Of a stretch of DNA of 59,112 bases, positions 1 through 8,781 are shown piece by piece. The stretch spans positions 1 to 59,112 of the forward strand of contig CAZSHM010000006.1 of the NCBI GenBank assembly GCA_964606855.1, read 5' to 3'. Both the position numbers and the translations under genes were made by a program. The stretch's first letter is position 1, and each line of letters starts with the position of its first letter. Below the pieces are notes generated by a model. It did no database searches. It was not told the origin of the DNA and was given only the letters and a program-made list of their open reading frames with translations. This DNA comes from UBA7185 sp964606855. GTDB taxonomy: Bacteria; Bacillota; Peptococcia; Peptococcales; Peptococcaceae.

Positions 1-1337
1 ACATGCCAGCTCTGGCAGAAGAGATCCACCGGCTGCGCCTGCTGTACGGCATAGCCCTGCGCGTGCAGAAGCTGGACATCGCGGGCCAGTGTGGACGGAT
101 TGCACGAGACATAGACGATACGCGGCACATTGCCCTCCGCCAGTGCCTGCAGGAGCCGCGGCTCGCACCCCTTGCGCGGCGGATCGAGCACGGCTACGTC
201 CGCCGCGTGTCCCTGTTTCTGCCAGCGCGGCAGCCACTCCTCCGCCTTGGCTGCCACGAAGGTACAGTTCTGCACGCCGTTGTACGCGGCGTTCTGCCGC
301 GCGTCCAGCACGGCCTGCTGCACCGACTCCACGCCCGTCACCCAGGCGGCGCGGCGCGCCAGAAACAGTGAGATCGTGCCGATCCCGCAGTAGAGATCCA
401 GCACTTGCTCCGATCCCGTGAGGGCGGCAAAGCGCAAAATCACCCGGTAGAGCACCTCGGCTTGCCGGCTGTTCACCTGAAAAAACGACTGCGGCGATAT
501 CTGAAAACGGAAAGCCGTCCCGGCACTGCCCGCCCCGTTCTCCCGCTGTGCCCCGCTGGGTTCGTCCCGGAGCGCCTCCTCCAGCGACGTCTTTCCGGCC
601 AGATGCCGGAACCGCCGCCCCAGCATCAGTTTGGAATTCGGATTGACGTTCTGGTACACCGACACCACGCCGGGATACTGCAAGAGCAGCCTGGGCAGAT
701 CCGGCAGACGCCAGGCATCCTCGGATGTGACGAGCACGACCATGATCGCTCCGTTCAGGCTGCTCTCGCGCAGCATCACTTTTTCGATGTAGTTGGCGCG
801 GCCGCTCTCCTGGATCAACCTTTCCAAGCGGCGCAGGAGGTCGTTGACCGCTTCGCTGAACAAGAGGCATCCGTCCGCGGGCACGAGCTGATGGCTGGCC
901 TGCTGATAAAAGCCCAGCCGCACAACACCGCCGCTGTACTCCGCGTGAAAAATGCCCTTGTTTCGGTAGCGCCACGGATCCGCCATGCCCAGGACCGGCG
1001 CCACATCCACCCGGACACGCCCCAAACGCTCCAGGGCGTCCGCGACAATCTGCCGCTTCGCCCGCAATTGGTAGGCATACTGGCAGTGCTGCAGCTCACA
1101 GCCGCCGCAGCGGCCGCTCTCTCCACAGCGCGGCGCCGTGCGCTCCGGCGAGGGATCGAGCACCTCCAGGAGTTCCGCCGTGGCCATCCTTTTTTTGCGC
1201 GTCTCCACCCGCGCCGCGACGGTCTCCCCCAACATCGCGCCCGGCACAAAGACCGCGATCTCCTCGCTGCGGCCAATGCCTGCGCCCTGGTGAGACAGCC
1301 CCGTGATCCGGAGCTCTATCCTCTCCCCCGCTTGCAA
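1..1337 (-). CDS. rlmD: 23S rRNA (uracil-5-)-methyltransferase, RlmD/RumA type, 3' end cut by window edge
   Basis: SAM-dependent RNA methyltransferase of the TrmA/RlmCD family, expected to make m5U in 23S rRNA. Seen from the N terminus: a TRAM-like region, an iron-sulfur type cysteine cluster (CGESGRCGGCELQHC), the SAM-binding segment DLYCGIGTISL, the DPPRKGC motif and the catalytic SCNP segment near the visible end. About 445 codons are present; the last visible residues (DLFCQSWHV) match the family's C-terminal end, so only a few residues are lost off the window. I chose the TTG at 1337 because AGGGGAGGGG lies just upstream and no in-frame ATG fits. It follows era by 167 bases in the same direction and is probably the last gene of the phoH-era operon. 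The family is certain; RlmD versus RlmCD specificity is not. Confidence 0.9.
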   Translation of the reverse strand, partial: MQAGERIELRITGLSHQGAGIGRSEEIAVFVPGAMLGETVAARVETRKKRMATAELLEVLDPSPERTAPRCGESGRCGGCELQHCQYAYQLRAKRQIVADALERLGRVRVDVAPVLGMADPWRYRNKGIFHAEYSGGVVRLGFYQQASHQLVPADGCLLFSEAVNDLLRRLERLIQESGRANYIEKVMLRESSLNGAIMVVLVTSEDAWRLPDLPRLLLQYPGVVSVYQNVNPNSKLMLGRRFRHLAGKTSLEEALRDEPSGAQRENGAGSAGTAFRFQISPQSFFQVNSRQAEVLYRVILRFAALTGSEQVLDLYCGIGTISLFLARRAAWVTGVESVQQAVLDARQNAAYNGVQNCTFVAAKAEEWLPRWQKQGHAADVAVLDPPRKGCEPRLLQALAEGNVPRIVYVSCNPSTLARDVQLLHAQGYAVQQAQPVDLFCQSWH

Positions 1338-1504
1338 CGTCCACCCCTCCCCTTTTCTCCGCCTGACAACAAAAAGGCGCGGCCGAAGGATTGGTTCGAT
1401 ATCCGCGCCGGATCTGCCTTGTTCGACGATTCTCCCGCTTTCCGCATTGCCGCGCACAGCCGGGCCGCTGCCCGAAACCGCGAGGGATACGGACAGACCG
1501 CCGG

Positions 1505-2404
1505 CTAGAAATCGTCCCCCTCTGCATCCTCGAGATAGAGACTGCGCAGCATGCTCTCCTTGTTGCGCCAGTCCTCGCTGACTTTGACCCACAAGTCCAG
1601 ATAGATCTTTTCGCCCAGCAGGAATTCGATCTCCCGCCGCGCCCTGCTGCCGATTTTGCGCAGCATCGCGCCGTCGCGGCCGATGAGGATTCCCTTCTGA
1701 CTGGGCCGTTCCACATAGATTGTGGCGCGCACATGGAGTTTTCCGTCCTCCTGCGGCGCGATCGACTCCACCACCACCGCCACGCTGTGCGGCACTTCAT
1801 CGCGCGTGGCCTTCAGGATCTGCTCCCGCACAAGCTCCGCGGCGACAAGCTCTTTGGGCTGGTCGGTCACCGCATCTTCCGGATAAAAGAGCGGTCCCTC
1901 CTCCAGATACCCGAAGGTCGCTTCCACCAGTTCCGGCACATTGTCGCCCGTCCGCGCCGAGAGCGGAAAAATCTCGGCGAAGCCGAACCGCTGGCTCCAC
2001 GCCGCAATCTGCGCCAGAACCTGCGGTTTCTCCAGCAGATCCGTCTTGTTCAACAGCAGAAACACGGGCGCAGCCGCGCGCTCCAGCTGCTGGAGGATAT
2101 ACTGCTCTCCCGGGCCGAAGGCGCGCGTCCCGTCCACCAGGTAATAGATGACGTCTGCGTCATAGAGCGCGTTCTTTGCGATCTCCACCATGCGCGCACC
2201 CAGCTTATGCCGCGGTTTGTGGATGCCCGGCGTGTCCAGAAAGACGATCTGCCCGCGCGCCTCGGTCAGAATGCCTGTGATCCGGTGGCGCGTCGTCTGC
2301 GCCTTGTCGGAGACGATGGCCACCTTGCGGTCCAACAGTTGATTCAGCAGAGTGGATTTCCCCACATTGGGACGACCCACCAGCGCGACAAAACCTGATT
2401 TCAT
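1505..2404 (-). CDS. era: GTPase Era
   Basis: Essential ribosome-assembly GTPase that binds the 3' end of 16S rRNA. It has 299 residues, the normal length. G1 is GRPNVGKST near residue 10, G3 is DTPGIHKPRH, G4 is NKTDLL, and G5-like SARTGDN follows. The C-terminal KH domain carries GILIGRDGAMLRKIG and ends with the usual basic/aromatic stretch (LDLWVKVSEDWR). The ATG at 2404 follows cdd by 34 bases on the same strand. The cdd-era-rlmD order continues the ybeY/corC operon, a classic Firmicutes arrangement. Nothing unusual was seen. Confidence 0.97.
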   Translation of the reverse strand: MKSGFVALVGRPNVGKSTLLNQLLDRKVAIVSDKAQTTRHRITGILTEARGQIVFLDTPGIHKPRHKLGARMVEIAKNALYDADVIYYLVDGTRAFGPGEQYILQQLERAAAPVFLLLNKTDLLEKPQVLAQIAAWSQRFGFAEIFPLSARTGDNVPELVEATFGYLEEGPLFYPEDAVTDQPKELVAAELVREQILKATRDEVPHSVAVVVESIAPQEDGKLHVRATIYVERPSQKGILIGRDGAMLRKIGSRARREIEFLLGEKIYLDLWVKVSEDWRNKESMLRSLYLEDAEGDDF

Positions 2405-2438
2405 AGGAATTCCTTTCCATGCTCCGCTCCGATGCGCG

Positions 2439-2930
2439 TCACGACCCGTTTTCCCGGCGCGGGAAGGCGGTGAAACCGCAGGGCATCCGCTCCTGCACCG
2501 TGGTATAGCAGCGCGCGCCCGCGAGATTTGCCAGCAGAAGCTCCATCTGCGGCGCGAGTTCCTGCATCACCTGCAGACAGGCGCCGCAGGGCGCGACCGG
2601 CTCCGGCGTATCGGCGCAGACCGCCATCCGCACAAAGGGGCCGGCGCCGTCCGCCACCGCGGCGAAGAGGGCCGTGCGCTCGGCACAGTTTGTCAGCCCG
2701 TAGCTGACGTTCTCAATGTTGCAGCCGCAGTAGATCCTGCCTTGCGCATCCTCCACCGCCGCGCCCACGCGGAAACCGGAGTAGGGCGCATAGGCCCGCA
2801 GGCGCGCCGCCTGGGCCGCCTCGAGCAGGCGCGCGAAAGCGGCATCGCGCGCCGCGTCGCCGGCCGCTTCCGGCGTATCCCTCTCGGGCACGCCTCCCTG
2901 CGCCGCCTGCGGCTCAATCGTCGTCGGCAT
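2439..2930 (-). CDS. cdd: cytidine deaminase
   Basis: Zinc-dependent deaminase converting cytidine and deoxycytidine to uridine forms in pyrimidine salvage. It has 163 residues. The CAE motif (NCAERTA, proton-shuttle Glu) and the PCGACLQV zinc motif are intact. The core begins near residue 28; an Ala/Glu-rich N-terminal extension of about 27 residues makes it longer than the usual 130 residues. The ATG at 2930 overlaps the end of the upstream CBS-domain gene by 17 bases and has GGAGGAG 8 bases upstream inside that gene, which supports the long form. Co-transcribed with era. Confidence 0.95.
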   Translation of the reverse strand: MPTTIEPQAAQGGVPERDTPEAAGDAARDAAFARLLEAAQAARLRAYAPYSGFRVGAAVEDAQGRIYCGCNIENVSYGLTNCAERTALFAAVADGAGPFVRMAVCADTPEPVAPCGACLQVMQELAPQMELLLANLAGARCYTTVQERMPCGFTAFPRRENGS

Positions 2931-4224
2931 CGTTCGTGTCCTCCTCCGGCGGCAGCAGTGTGACCTGCACCTTGGCGATGCGCCGCCCCGCGACCTCCAG
3001 AATGCGTATCAGGAAACGGTCCACCGCGACCTCGTCGCCCTTGGCGGGGATGCCGCCCAGGTGCTCGAACGCCAGCCCGCCGATGGTGTCCGCTTCGCTC
3101 TCCTCCAGGATCTCCTCGCTGAGTTCCACGTCAAAGGCTTCCTCCACATCCCCGATGGGGGTTCTGGCATCGGCGATCAGGCAGTCGTCGTCGTGCTTGA
3201 CGATCAAATCTTCCTCCACGTCATATTCGTCCTGGATGTCGCCGATGATCTCCTCGATGAGATCCTCGATCGTCACCAGCCCGTTCGTGCCGCCGTACTC
3301 GTCCAAGATAATCGCCATGTGCACCTTTTTGAGGCGCAGCTCGTTGAGAAGGTCGTTGATTCGCTTTGTCTCCGGGATGTAGTAGGCGTCGCGGATCAGT
3401 TCGCGCACCCGCAGCTGCTCCAGATCCTCGTCCAAGTGGGCGAAGATGTCCTTGGCATAGAGGATGCCGATGATATTGTCGATGCTGCCCTCATAGGCCG
3501 GGATGCGGGAGTGTCCGCCGTCCACGATCAGCTGCAGCGCTTCCTTGACGGAGCTCTCCACATCGACAGCCACAATGTCGATGCGCGGCACCATGATAGC
3601 TTTGACCGCCGTCTCGTCGAACTCGATGATGCTGTTGATCATCTCCGACTCGGACTGGTCAAAGACGCCTTCCTCCTGCCCCACATTGACCAGCAGGCGG
3701 AACTCGTCTTCGGTGATGGTGGGATCCTCCCCTTCGCCCTTGCTGAGCCGCACCACCAGATCGGAGAGTTTCGTCAGCAGATAGACAACCGGGCTCAGAA
3801 GAAAGTAGACGAGCCGGATGAATGGCGCCGTGATCATAGCCCAGCCTTCCGCGTGCGCGGCGGCCACATTCTTGGGTATGACCTCGCCGAACACCAGCAC
3901 CAGGACTGTCATGATGCCCGTCGCGATGCCCACACCGATGCTTCCGAACGCGTCCGTCGCCATCTTGGTTGCCATGGCGGAAGACGCGATGTTGACGACA
4001 TTGTTGCCCACCAGCAAAGTTGTGATCAGCTTGCTCTGCTTGTCCAGCATGGTCAGCACCAGTCCCGCCCGCTTATTGCCGTCCTCCTGCAGATTGCGCA
4101 GACGGATACGGTTTACCGACAAGAACGCTGTCTCCGACGAAGAAAATATCGCCGAGAGAAGCAGCATCAGCGTCAGAACAAGGATCTGTATCGCACTAAT
4201 TTGCATGGGCCCGTCCGTATCCAA
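2914..4224 (-). CDS. CNNM/CorC-family membrane protein (DUF21, CBS pair, CorC_HlyC domain)
   Basis: 436-residue membrane protein often named hemolysin C-like; family members are linked to magnesium or cobalt homeostasis. An N-terminal DUF21 region has hydrophobic helices (IQILVLTLMLLLSAIFSSSE, then further segments to about residue 140). Two CBS domains follow (EFDETAVKAIMVPRIDI and the HMAIILDEYGGTNG region), then an acidic CorC/HlyC C-terminal domain. I place the start at TTG 4224 because GGAGGCGG lies at 4231-4238, the right distance; the ATG at 4206 would be too far. The last 17 bases overlap cdd. Upstream is a purine-rich stretch with no normal gene. Confidence 0.92.
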   Translation of the reverse strand: MDTDGPMQISAIQILVLTLMLLLSAIFSSSETAFLSVNRIRLRNLQEDGNKRAGLVLTMLDKQSKLITTLLVGNNVVNIASSAMATKMATDAFGSIGVGIATGIMTVLVLVFGEVIPKNVAAAHAEGWAMITAPFIRLVYFLLSPVVYLLTKLSDLVVRLSKGEGEDPTITEDEFRLLVNVGQEEGVFDQSESEMINSIIEFDETAVKAIMVPRIDIVAVDVESSVKEALQLIVDGGHSRIPAYEGSIDNIIGILYAKDIFAHLDEDLEQLRVRELIRDAYYIPETKRINDLLNELRLKKVHMAIILDEYGGTNGLVTIEDLIEEIIGDIQDEYDVEEDLIVKHDDDCLIADARTPIGDVEEAFDVELSEEILEESEADTIGGLAFEHLGGIPAKGDEVAVDRFLIRILEVAGRRIAKVQVTLLPPEEDTNDADDD

Positions 4225-4911
4225 AAAAAACCGCCTCCAAAAATTTTCTTTTCTATCTCTCTATTTTCTCTCTATGTTCTATGTTTCGTCTCTGTACCGC
4301 TTTTTCATTCCATTTTTGCACGATCCTTTTCCCCTGCCGCATCTCTGCCTTGAATCCTTTTTCTCGCTACATTTTTGAATTCTTTTTTGATTTTGAACTC
4401 CCTTTTCGAATTCCTTTTTTCTGCTCAGACTTGTCCGCCCGCATCGGAATGTCCTCCGTCTGCTTTTTCCGCTGACACCCTTTTTCGGACTTTCCCGCAT
4501 CTGCTTTTTGCCGACGTCTTTTTTTTGACCTATCTTTTCTTTTTATCTTTTTTCTTTTTAATTGATTTCTTCCGGATGAGTTTCTTTTTCGTTTTTTTCG
4601 TTTTTGCCCGATCCTTCCGGACGACCTTCTTTTTTACTTTTTTTACCTTTTTTAAGATGCGTTTTTTGATGTCCATCGGATTCTTTCCCTCTTTATCGCA
4701 CTCGACGCTGCTAAGGCTTCCTTTGCGCCTTGCCCGGACCTCACCCGATTGCCTGACTTTTTCACGCTGGACTGCTCACCTGATTCTGCATTGCCTTCCT
4801 GTTTTTGAATTCCCCGACGGATCGCTTTCCTTTCGATGGTATCCTGCCGCCTCCGACTCGCCTTTCCATGCGCCGCGGCGCCGCACGGCAAACGCTGCCC
4901 GCGCAGGCGGC
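4225..4911. other. polypurine (minus strand) low-complexity stretch between ybeY and the corC-like gene
   Basis: About 690 bases in which the transcribed minus strand is overwhelmingly A and G, with repeated AAAAAG and GAATTCAAAAA words. There is no normal-length reading frame on either strand; frames here give only Lys/Arg/Glu-rich peptides (minus) or Phe/Ser-rich peptides (plus). In related Firmicutes a diacylglycerol kinase gene often sits here, but none is recognisable. It lies inside the phoH-era operon, so it should be transcribed. A 48-codon lysine-rich frame (4530-4676) is the only part with a plausible ribosome site. Confidence 0.7.
4530..4676 (-). CDS. possible 48-residue lysine-rich peptide
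   Basis: Short reading frame ATG to TAG on the minus strand. The product starts MDIKKRILKKVKKVKKK and about half of its residues are Lys, with Arg adding more; acidic residues are almost absent. A GAGGG sequence lies about 10 bases upstream of the ATG. It could be a nucleic-acid-binding tail-like peptide. It could equally be a by-product of the surrounding purine-rich composition, since neighbouring frames also encode Lys-rich runs. No family is recognised, so the confidence is low. Confidence 0.25.
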   Translation of the reverse strand: MDIKKRILKKVKKVKKKVVRKDRAKTKKTKKKLIRKKSIKKKKDKKKR

Positions 4912-5376
4912 CTACGCGCCGCGCAGCGCGCCGATTTTCGCGAGGAGCGCCTCCTCCCGCGCGCGCATTTTCTCTTTATCTTCCGCTTCCATGTGGTCAT
5001 ATCCTGCCAGATGCAGCAGTCCGTGCACCAGAAGATAGAAAACTTCCCGCTCCAGCGGGTGTCCGTAGTCCTCGCTCTGCTTCTGCGCCCGCTCCAGGGA
5101 GATCACGATATCCCCCAGAAGGATTTCCTCTTCCTCCTCGATCTCCTCGCCCGCCTCGTACATAGGAAAGGAGAGCACGTCGGTGGCCCGGTCGATTCCG
5201 CGGTAGACACGGTTCATCCCCCGGATCTCCGTGTCGTCCACAAAGCGCACGCCCACCTCGGCCCAGGCAGGGATGCCTTCCTCCTGCAGGCAGAGAGCCG
5301 TCACCGCCGCGATTTTTTCTTCCCACGAGGGCGGCACGGGGATCTTTTCCTGCACGTTCGTCAGTATTACGCTCAT
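4912..5376 (-). CDS. ybeY: endoribonuclease YbeY
   Basis: Zinc metalloprotein acting in 16S rRNA 3' maturation and ribosome quality control. It has 154 residues, the typical length. The signature HGLLHLAGYDH (three zinc-binding His) lies near residue 125, and the preceding core contains RGIDRATDVLSFPM. The start ATG overlaps the stop of the upstream HD-hydrolase gene as ATGA, which indicates translational coupling. It belongs to the phoH-pgpH-ybeY operon, the standard Firmicutes order. Confidence 0.96.
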   Translation of the reverse strand: MSVILTNVQEKIPVPPSWEEKIAAVTALCLQEEGIPAWAEVGVRFVDDTEIRGMNRVYRGIDRATDVLSFPMYEAGEEIEEEEEILLGDIVISLERAQKQSEDYGHPLEREVFYLLVHGLLHLAGYDHMEAEDKEKMRAREEALLAKIGALRGA

Positions 5377-7568
5377 GCCTGCTTCGGTTCCTCCTTCTTC
5401 TGCTTGTCCGGCTTTGCTTCCACGGCCAGAAGATCCTCCGGCGCGTCCGGATCCGGTCTCTTGATCATCGGATCCGAAGGATATTCGATCCGCTTGTGGT
5501 AGACCCCGTTCGTCACGCGGACAAAGGCGGCCGCCACCTGATCCAGATCGCGGAAGGTCAACTCGCACTCGTCAAACTGACCGTCGTTCAGTTTATCCTT
5601 GATCAATTTGCGGATGAACCCCTCGATCTGCCCGTGCGTAGCGTCCTTTTTCGAGCGCACGGCCGCCTCCACCGTGTCGGCCATCATCAGGATCGCCGCC
5701 TCCTTGGTCTGCGGCTTGGACTGCGGATAGCGGAAGTCCTGCTCCCGCACGAAGGGGTCGGTGGTCTTGGCTTTATAGTAGAAGTACGCGACCAGACTGT
5801 CGCCGTGGTGCTGCGCGATCATCTGGATCAAAACCGGCGGCAGCTTCGCCTGCTTGGCCATCTCCACGCCGTCCTTGACGTGGGAAGTGATGATCAGCGT
5901 GCTCAGCTGCGGCGTGATGTTGTCATGCGGATTCACCCCGGAGAACTGGTTCTCCGAAAAGAAAAGCGGCCGCCGCAGTTTGCCGATATCGTGATAGTAC
6001 GCGCCCACGCGCACAAGCAGCCCGTCCGCGCCGATCGCCTCCGCCGCCGCCTCGCCCAAATTGCCCACCATGACGCAGTGGTGGTACGTGCCGGGCGCCT
6101 CTGTCATCAGCCGTTTGAGCAGCGGCTGGTTGGGGTTCGCGAGTTCCAGCAGGCGGATGGAGGTCGTGATGCCGAAGAGATTCTCCAGATACGGCAGAAC
6201 CCCCATGGTAAAGATCGACGACAGCAGACCGTTGGCTACGCCGAAGGCCACGCCGAAGAGGATCACATCGGGAGACTGGTTTTTCAGAAGTCCCAGGGCG
6301 AGAATCATGCACGCGTTGATCGCGCTGATATACAGGGCTGTCCGCGAGATATCCGAGCGCTGTCCCAGCGAGGAGACGCCCAGCGCGCCCACCAGACCGC
6401 CAGCGAACGCCACCAGCGCGAAGGCGGCGCTGTCGGTGTAAAGGCCCACCAGGACCGAGAGAATCGCGTTGATCAGCATCCCCAGCCGCACATCCAGGAG
6501 GATCGTGATCAGCATCGAGCCCATGGCCACCGGGATCAGATAGCCGACCTGCTCGGCCCGCTCGGTGACGGAGCTCAGCGTCAGCGCGAGGAACAGCTCA
6601 AACAGCGCGAGAGTGCCCGCCGTGAGCAGCATCAGAAGCACAACCAGTTTCTCTTCCTGGTAGATCTCCGGGGTTACCTTCTTTAGAAAGCCGCGGCACA
6701 GGAGCATGAAAAACGCCACCATCAGCGCCAGCCCCAGCACCACCGCGCCCGCCGAGGTGGACTGGCTGTAGCCCAGCTGCTGCAGGATGCTGCTCTGCCG
6801 CTCCGTCAGGATCTCCCCTTTGCTCACCACCAGCTCGCCCCGCTGTACGACCACCGTCTCCGGCTCCACCGTCGCCAAAATTTCCGCGCGCCGCGCGGCG
6901 GTGGTCTCCGCGTCCAGCACATAGGTGGGGTAGAGCGGCACGCTCTCCAGCACGGCGAGCAGGAAACTCTCCTGTGCGCCCGTGATATACGCGTCGCTGC
7001 GGACGGACTGCAGGATTTTCTCGCGCGCATTTTCCAACTCCGCCTGCGGCACCCCCTGGCTCATCACATGGATGGCATAGTTGGAGCCGCGCTCATACAG
7101 CCACTGGATATCCGCCTCCGAGAGGTTGACGAGCGTTGCCCAGTCCTCCGCCCCGAGGGAAAAGTCAAATTCCTGGCGCAGCTGGGCGATCTTGTCTACG
7201 GTGGTCATTTCCTCCTCGCTCTGCAGCGCCACGTCCTCCAGCTTGCTGAAGGCCTCGGAGATGCTTGCGATTGTGTTCGTGTTAAAGCGCTCCAGATCGA
7301 CCTTGTAGCTGTCCTGGAAGTCCGCCAGCGCCTCCTGCTGCCGCGCGAGCGTCGCCTGCTCGTCCACAAAGGTCAGATAGCGATCCGCCTGGATGTCCTG
7401 CCGCGCCACCGTGCCGGCCTCCCAGTTCGTGCGGTCCGGCACAAAGTGCAGCGCGAGGATCGCCAGATAGATCAGAAAGAATAAAATCGTCCAGAGCATC
7501 ATCCGCCGCTTTCTCTCCGCAATAACCTTCTGTATGACGTTGGTGCGGAATCTGTCCCATAAGCCCAT
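5373..7568 (-). CDS. pgpH: 7TM HD-domain phosphohydrolase, PgpH type (cyclic di-AMP phosphodiesterase family)
   Basis: 731-residue membrane protein. An N-terminal TM segment (residues about 18-40, ILFFLIYLAILALHF) is followed by an extracytoplasmic 7TMR-HDED domain of about 250 residues, then seven TM helices, then a cytoplasmic HD domain. The HD domain shows YHHCVMVGNLGEAA, then AYYHDIGK, then SHVKDG and QHHGDS. The family hydrolyses c-di-AMP in Listeria and Bacillus, so it likely sets c-di-AMP level here; this role is inferred from family. The start ATG at 7568 has GGGAG upstream; a longer in-frame extension into phoH is rejected. It sits directly after phoH and is coupled to ybeY. Confidence 0.93.
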   Translation of the reverse strand: MGLWDRFRTNVIQKVIAERKRRMMLWTILFFLIYLAILALHFVPDRTNWEAGTVARQDIQADRYLTFVDEQATLARQQEALADFQDSYKVDLERFNTNTIASISEAFSKLEDVALQSEEEMTTVDKIAQLRQEFDFSLGAEDWATLVNLSEADIQWLYERGSNYAIHVMSQGVPQAELENAREKILQSVRSDAYITGAQESFLLAVLESVPLYPTYVLDAETTAARRAEILATVEPETVVVQRGELVVSKGEILTERQSSILQQLGYSQSTSAGAVVLGLALMVAFFMLLCRGFLKKVTPEIYQEEKLVVLLMLLTAGTLALFELFLALTLSSVTERAEQVGYLIPVAMGSMLITILLDVRLGMLINAILSVLVGLYTDSAAFALVAFAGGLVGALGVSSLGQRSDISRTALYISAINACMILALGLLKNQSPDVILFGVAFGVANGLLSSIFTMGVLPYLENLFGITTSIRLLELANPNQPLLKRLMTEAPGTYHHCVMVGNLGEAAAEAIGADGLLVRVGAYYHDIGKLRRPLFFSENQFSGVNPHDNITPQLSTLIITSHVKDGVEMAKQAKLPPVLIQMIAQHHGDSLVAYFYYKAKTTDPFVREQDFRYPQSKPQTKEAAILMMADTVEAAVRSKKDATHGQIEGFIRKLIKDKLNDGQFDECELTFRDLDQVAAAFVRVTNGVYHKRIEYPSDPMIKRPDPDAPEDLLAVEAKPDKQKKEEPKQA

Positions 7569-7596
7569 ATCCGTTTTCTCCCTGTATTTCCCGGCG

Positions 7597-8556
7597 TTAT
7601 GCGTTGTGCTGCGCCGCTTCGTATGCCTCGATGATCCGCGCGACCACCGGGTGTCGCACGACATCCTGCGCGGTCAGATGGTGGAAACTGATCTCCTCGA
7701 TGCCCGAGAGAATCTCCTCCGCGCCCAAGAGCCCGGACGCGCTGTGTTTCGGCAGATCCACCTGCGTCACGTCGCCGGTGACCACCGCCTTGGAGCCGAA
7801 CCCGATGCGCGTGAGGAACATCTTCATCTGTTCCGGCGTGGTGTTCTGCGCCTCATCCAGAATGATGAAGGCGTCGTCCAGGGTGCGCCCCCGCATGTAG
7901 GCCAGTGGCGCGATCTCGATGATCTGCCGCTCCATGTACTTTTGCGCCAGATCCATGCCCAGCACGTCGTAGAGGGCATCGTAGAGCGGCCGCAGATAGG
8001 GATCCACCTTCTCCTGCAGATCGCCCGGCAGAAAGCCCAGTTTTTCGCCCGCTTCCACCGCCGGGCGCGTCAGCACGATGCGCTCCACCTGCTTGTTCTT
8101 CAGCGCCTTGAGCGCCATCACCACGGCCAGATAGGTCTTTCCGGTTCCCGCGGGGCCGATGCCGAAGGTGATGTCTTTCTGCTGAATGGCTTTCACATAG
8201 CGGTACTGCCCCATCGTCTTGGCGCGGATCTGCTTGCCGCGGTGCGTGACGTGGATCACCTCGCTCAGGCAGTCGGCGATCCCCTCCTGCGGCGCGTGCC
8301 GGATCAGCGTGAACGCGTATTGCAGATCGCTCGGGCTGAGTTCCTTCTTTTCCGAGAGCTGCACCAGATAAGTGAGCACCGTGCGCGCGGCGCGCACGCT
8401 CTCCGCCGGCCCGCCCAGAAGGATTTCCTGCCCGCGCGCCACGACGGACGCGCCCGTCCGCTTTTCGATCAGGCGAATATTTTCGTCGGCCAGCCCGCCG
8501 ATCGCCTGGGCCTGGCCAATATCCCGCAAAAGAATTTTATCCGCAAACTGCTGCAA
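7597..8556 (-). CDS. phoH: PhoH-like ATPase
   Basis: 319-residue RNA-associated P-loop ATPase, the usual first gene before the HD hydrolase and ybeY. A KH-like N-terminal part (ENIRLIEKRTGASVVARG) precedes Walker A GPAGTGKT and Walker B-like FIILDEAQNTT, followed by VVTGDVTQVDLP. I chose TTG 8556 because AAAGGGG lies just upstream. An ATG at 8592 exists in frame but would sit only about 11 bases from the predicted transcription start. The cellular role is not fully known; the association with ybeY suggests RNA metabolism. Confidence 0.93.
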   Translation of the reverse strand: MQQFADKILLRDIGQAQAIGGLADENIRLIEKRTGASVVARGQEILLGGPAESVRAARTVLTYLVQLSEKKELSPSDLQYAFTLIRHAPQEGIADCLSEVIHVTHRGKQIRAKTMGQYRYVKAIQQKDITFGIGPAGTGKTYLAVVMALKALKNKQVERIVLTRPAVEAGEKLGFLPGDLQEKVDPYLRPLYDALYDVLGMDLAQKYMERQIIEIAPLAYMRGRTLDDAFIILDEAQNTTPEQMKMFLTRIGFGSKAVVTGDVTQVDLPKHSASGLLGAEEILSGIEEISFHHLTAQDVVRHPVVARIIEAYEAAQHNA

Positions 8557-8609
8557 TCGCCCTCTGCCCCTTTCCGCGCCGCGCACATGCATAAACAGGT
8601 ATTATTTGA

Positions 8610-8615
8610 ATTATA
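8610..8615 (-). promoter_or_regulatory. extended -10 promoter for the phoH-era operon
   Basis: On the minus strand TGC-TATAAT is a perfect -10 with the TG extension. The -35 region 17 bases upstream (TGGCAG) is poor, as is usual for extended -10 promoters. Predicted start is near 8603, about 47 bases before the TTG of phoH. Confidence 0.7.
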
Positions 8616-8698
8616 GCACAAAATTCGCCGCACTGCCATCTTTTTTCGCACAGCCGGCCCCGAAATTCTTCCGCGCGCCCGGAAGAATCCCGAAACCC

Positions 8699-8737
8699 AA
8701 AGAGCGGCACCCCGCCGGGACGGCAAGGTGTCGCTCT
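8699..8737 (-). terminator. hairpin terminator after the recombinase-like gene
   Basis: Stem AAGAGCGaCACC / GGTGcCGCTCTT on the minus strand around a GC-rich loop, followed by TTGGG. It lies 45 bases past the stop of the 8782-9705 gene and ahead of the phoH promoter. Confidence 0.65.
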
Positions 8738-8781
8738 TCAATCCCTATTTTTCAATACACGCTTCTTCATTTCACGCGTTT

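Noticed and set aside
4375..5502. A 375-codon Phe/Ser-rich plus-strand frame
   Set aside because: It mirrors the polypurine minus strand and runs antisense through ybeY; there is no ribosome site or family resemblance.
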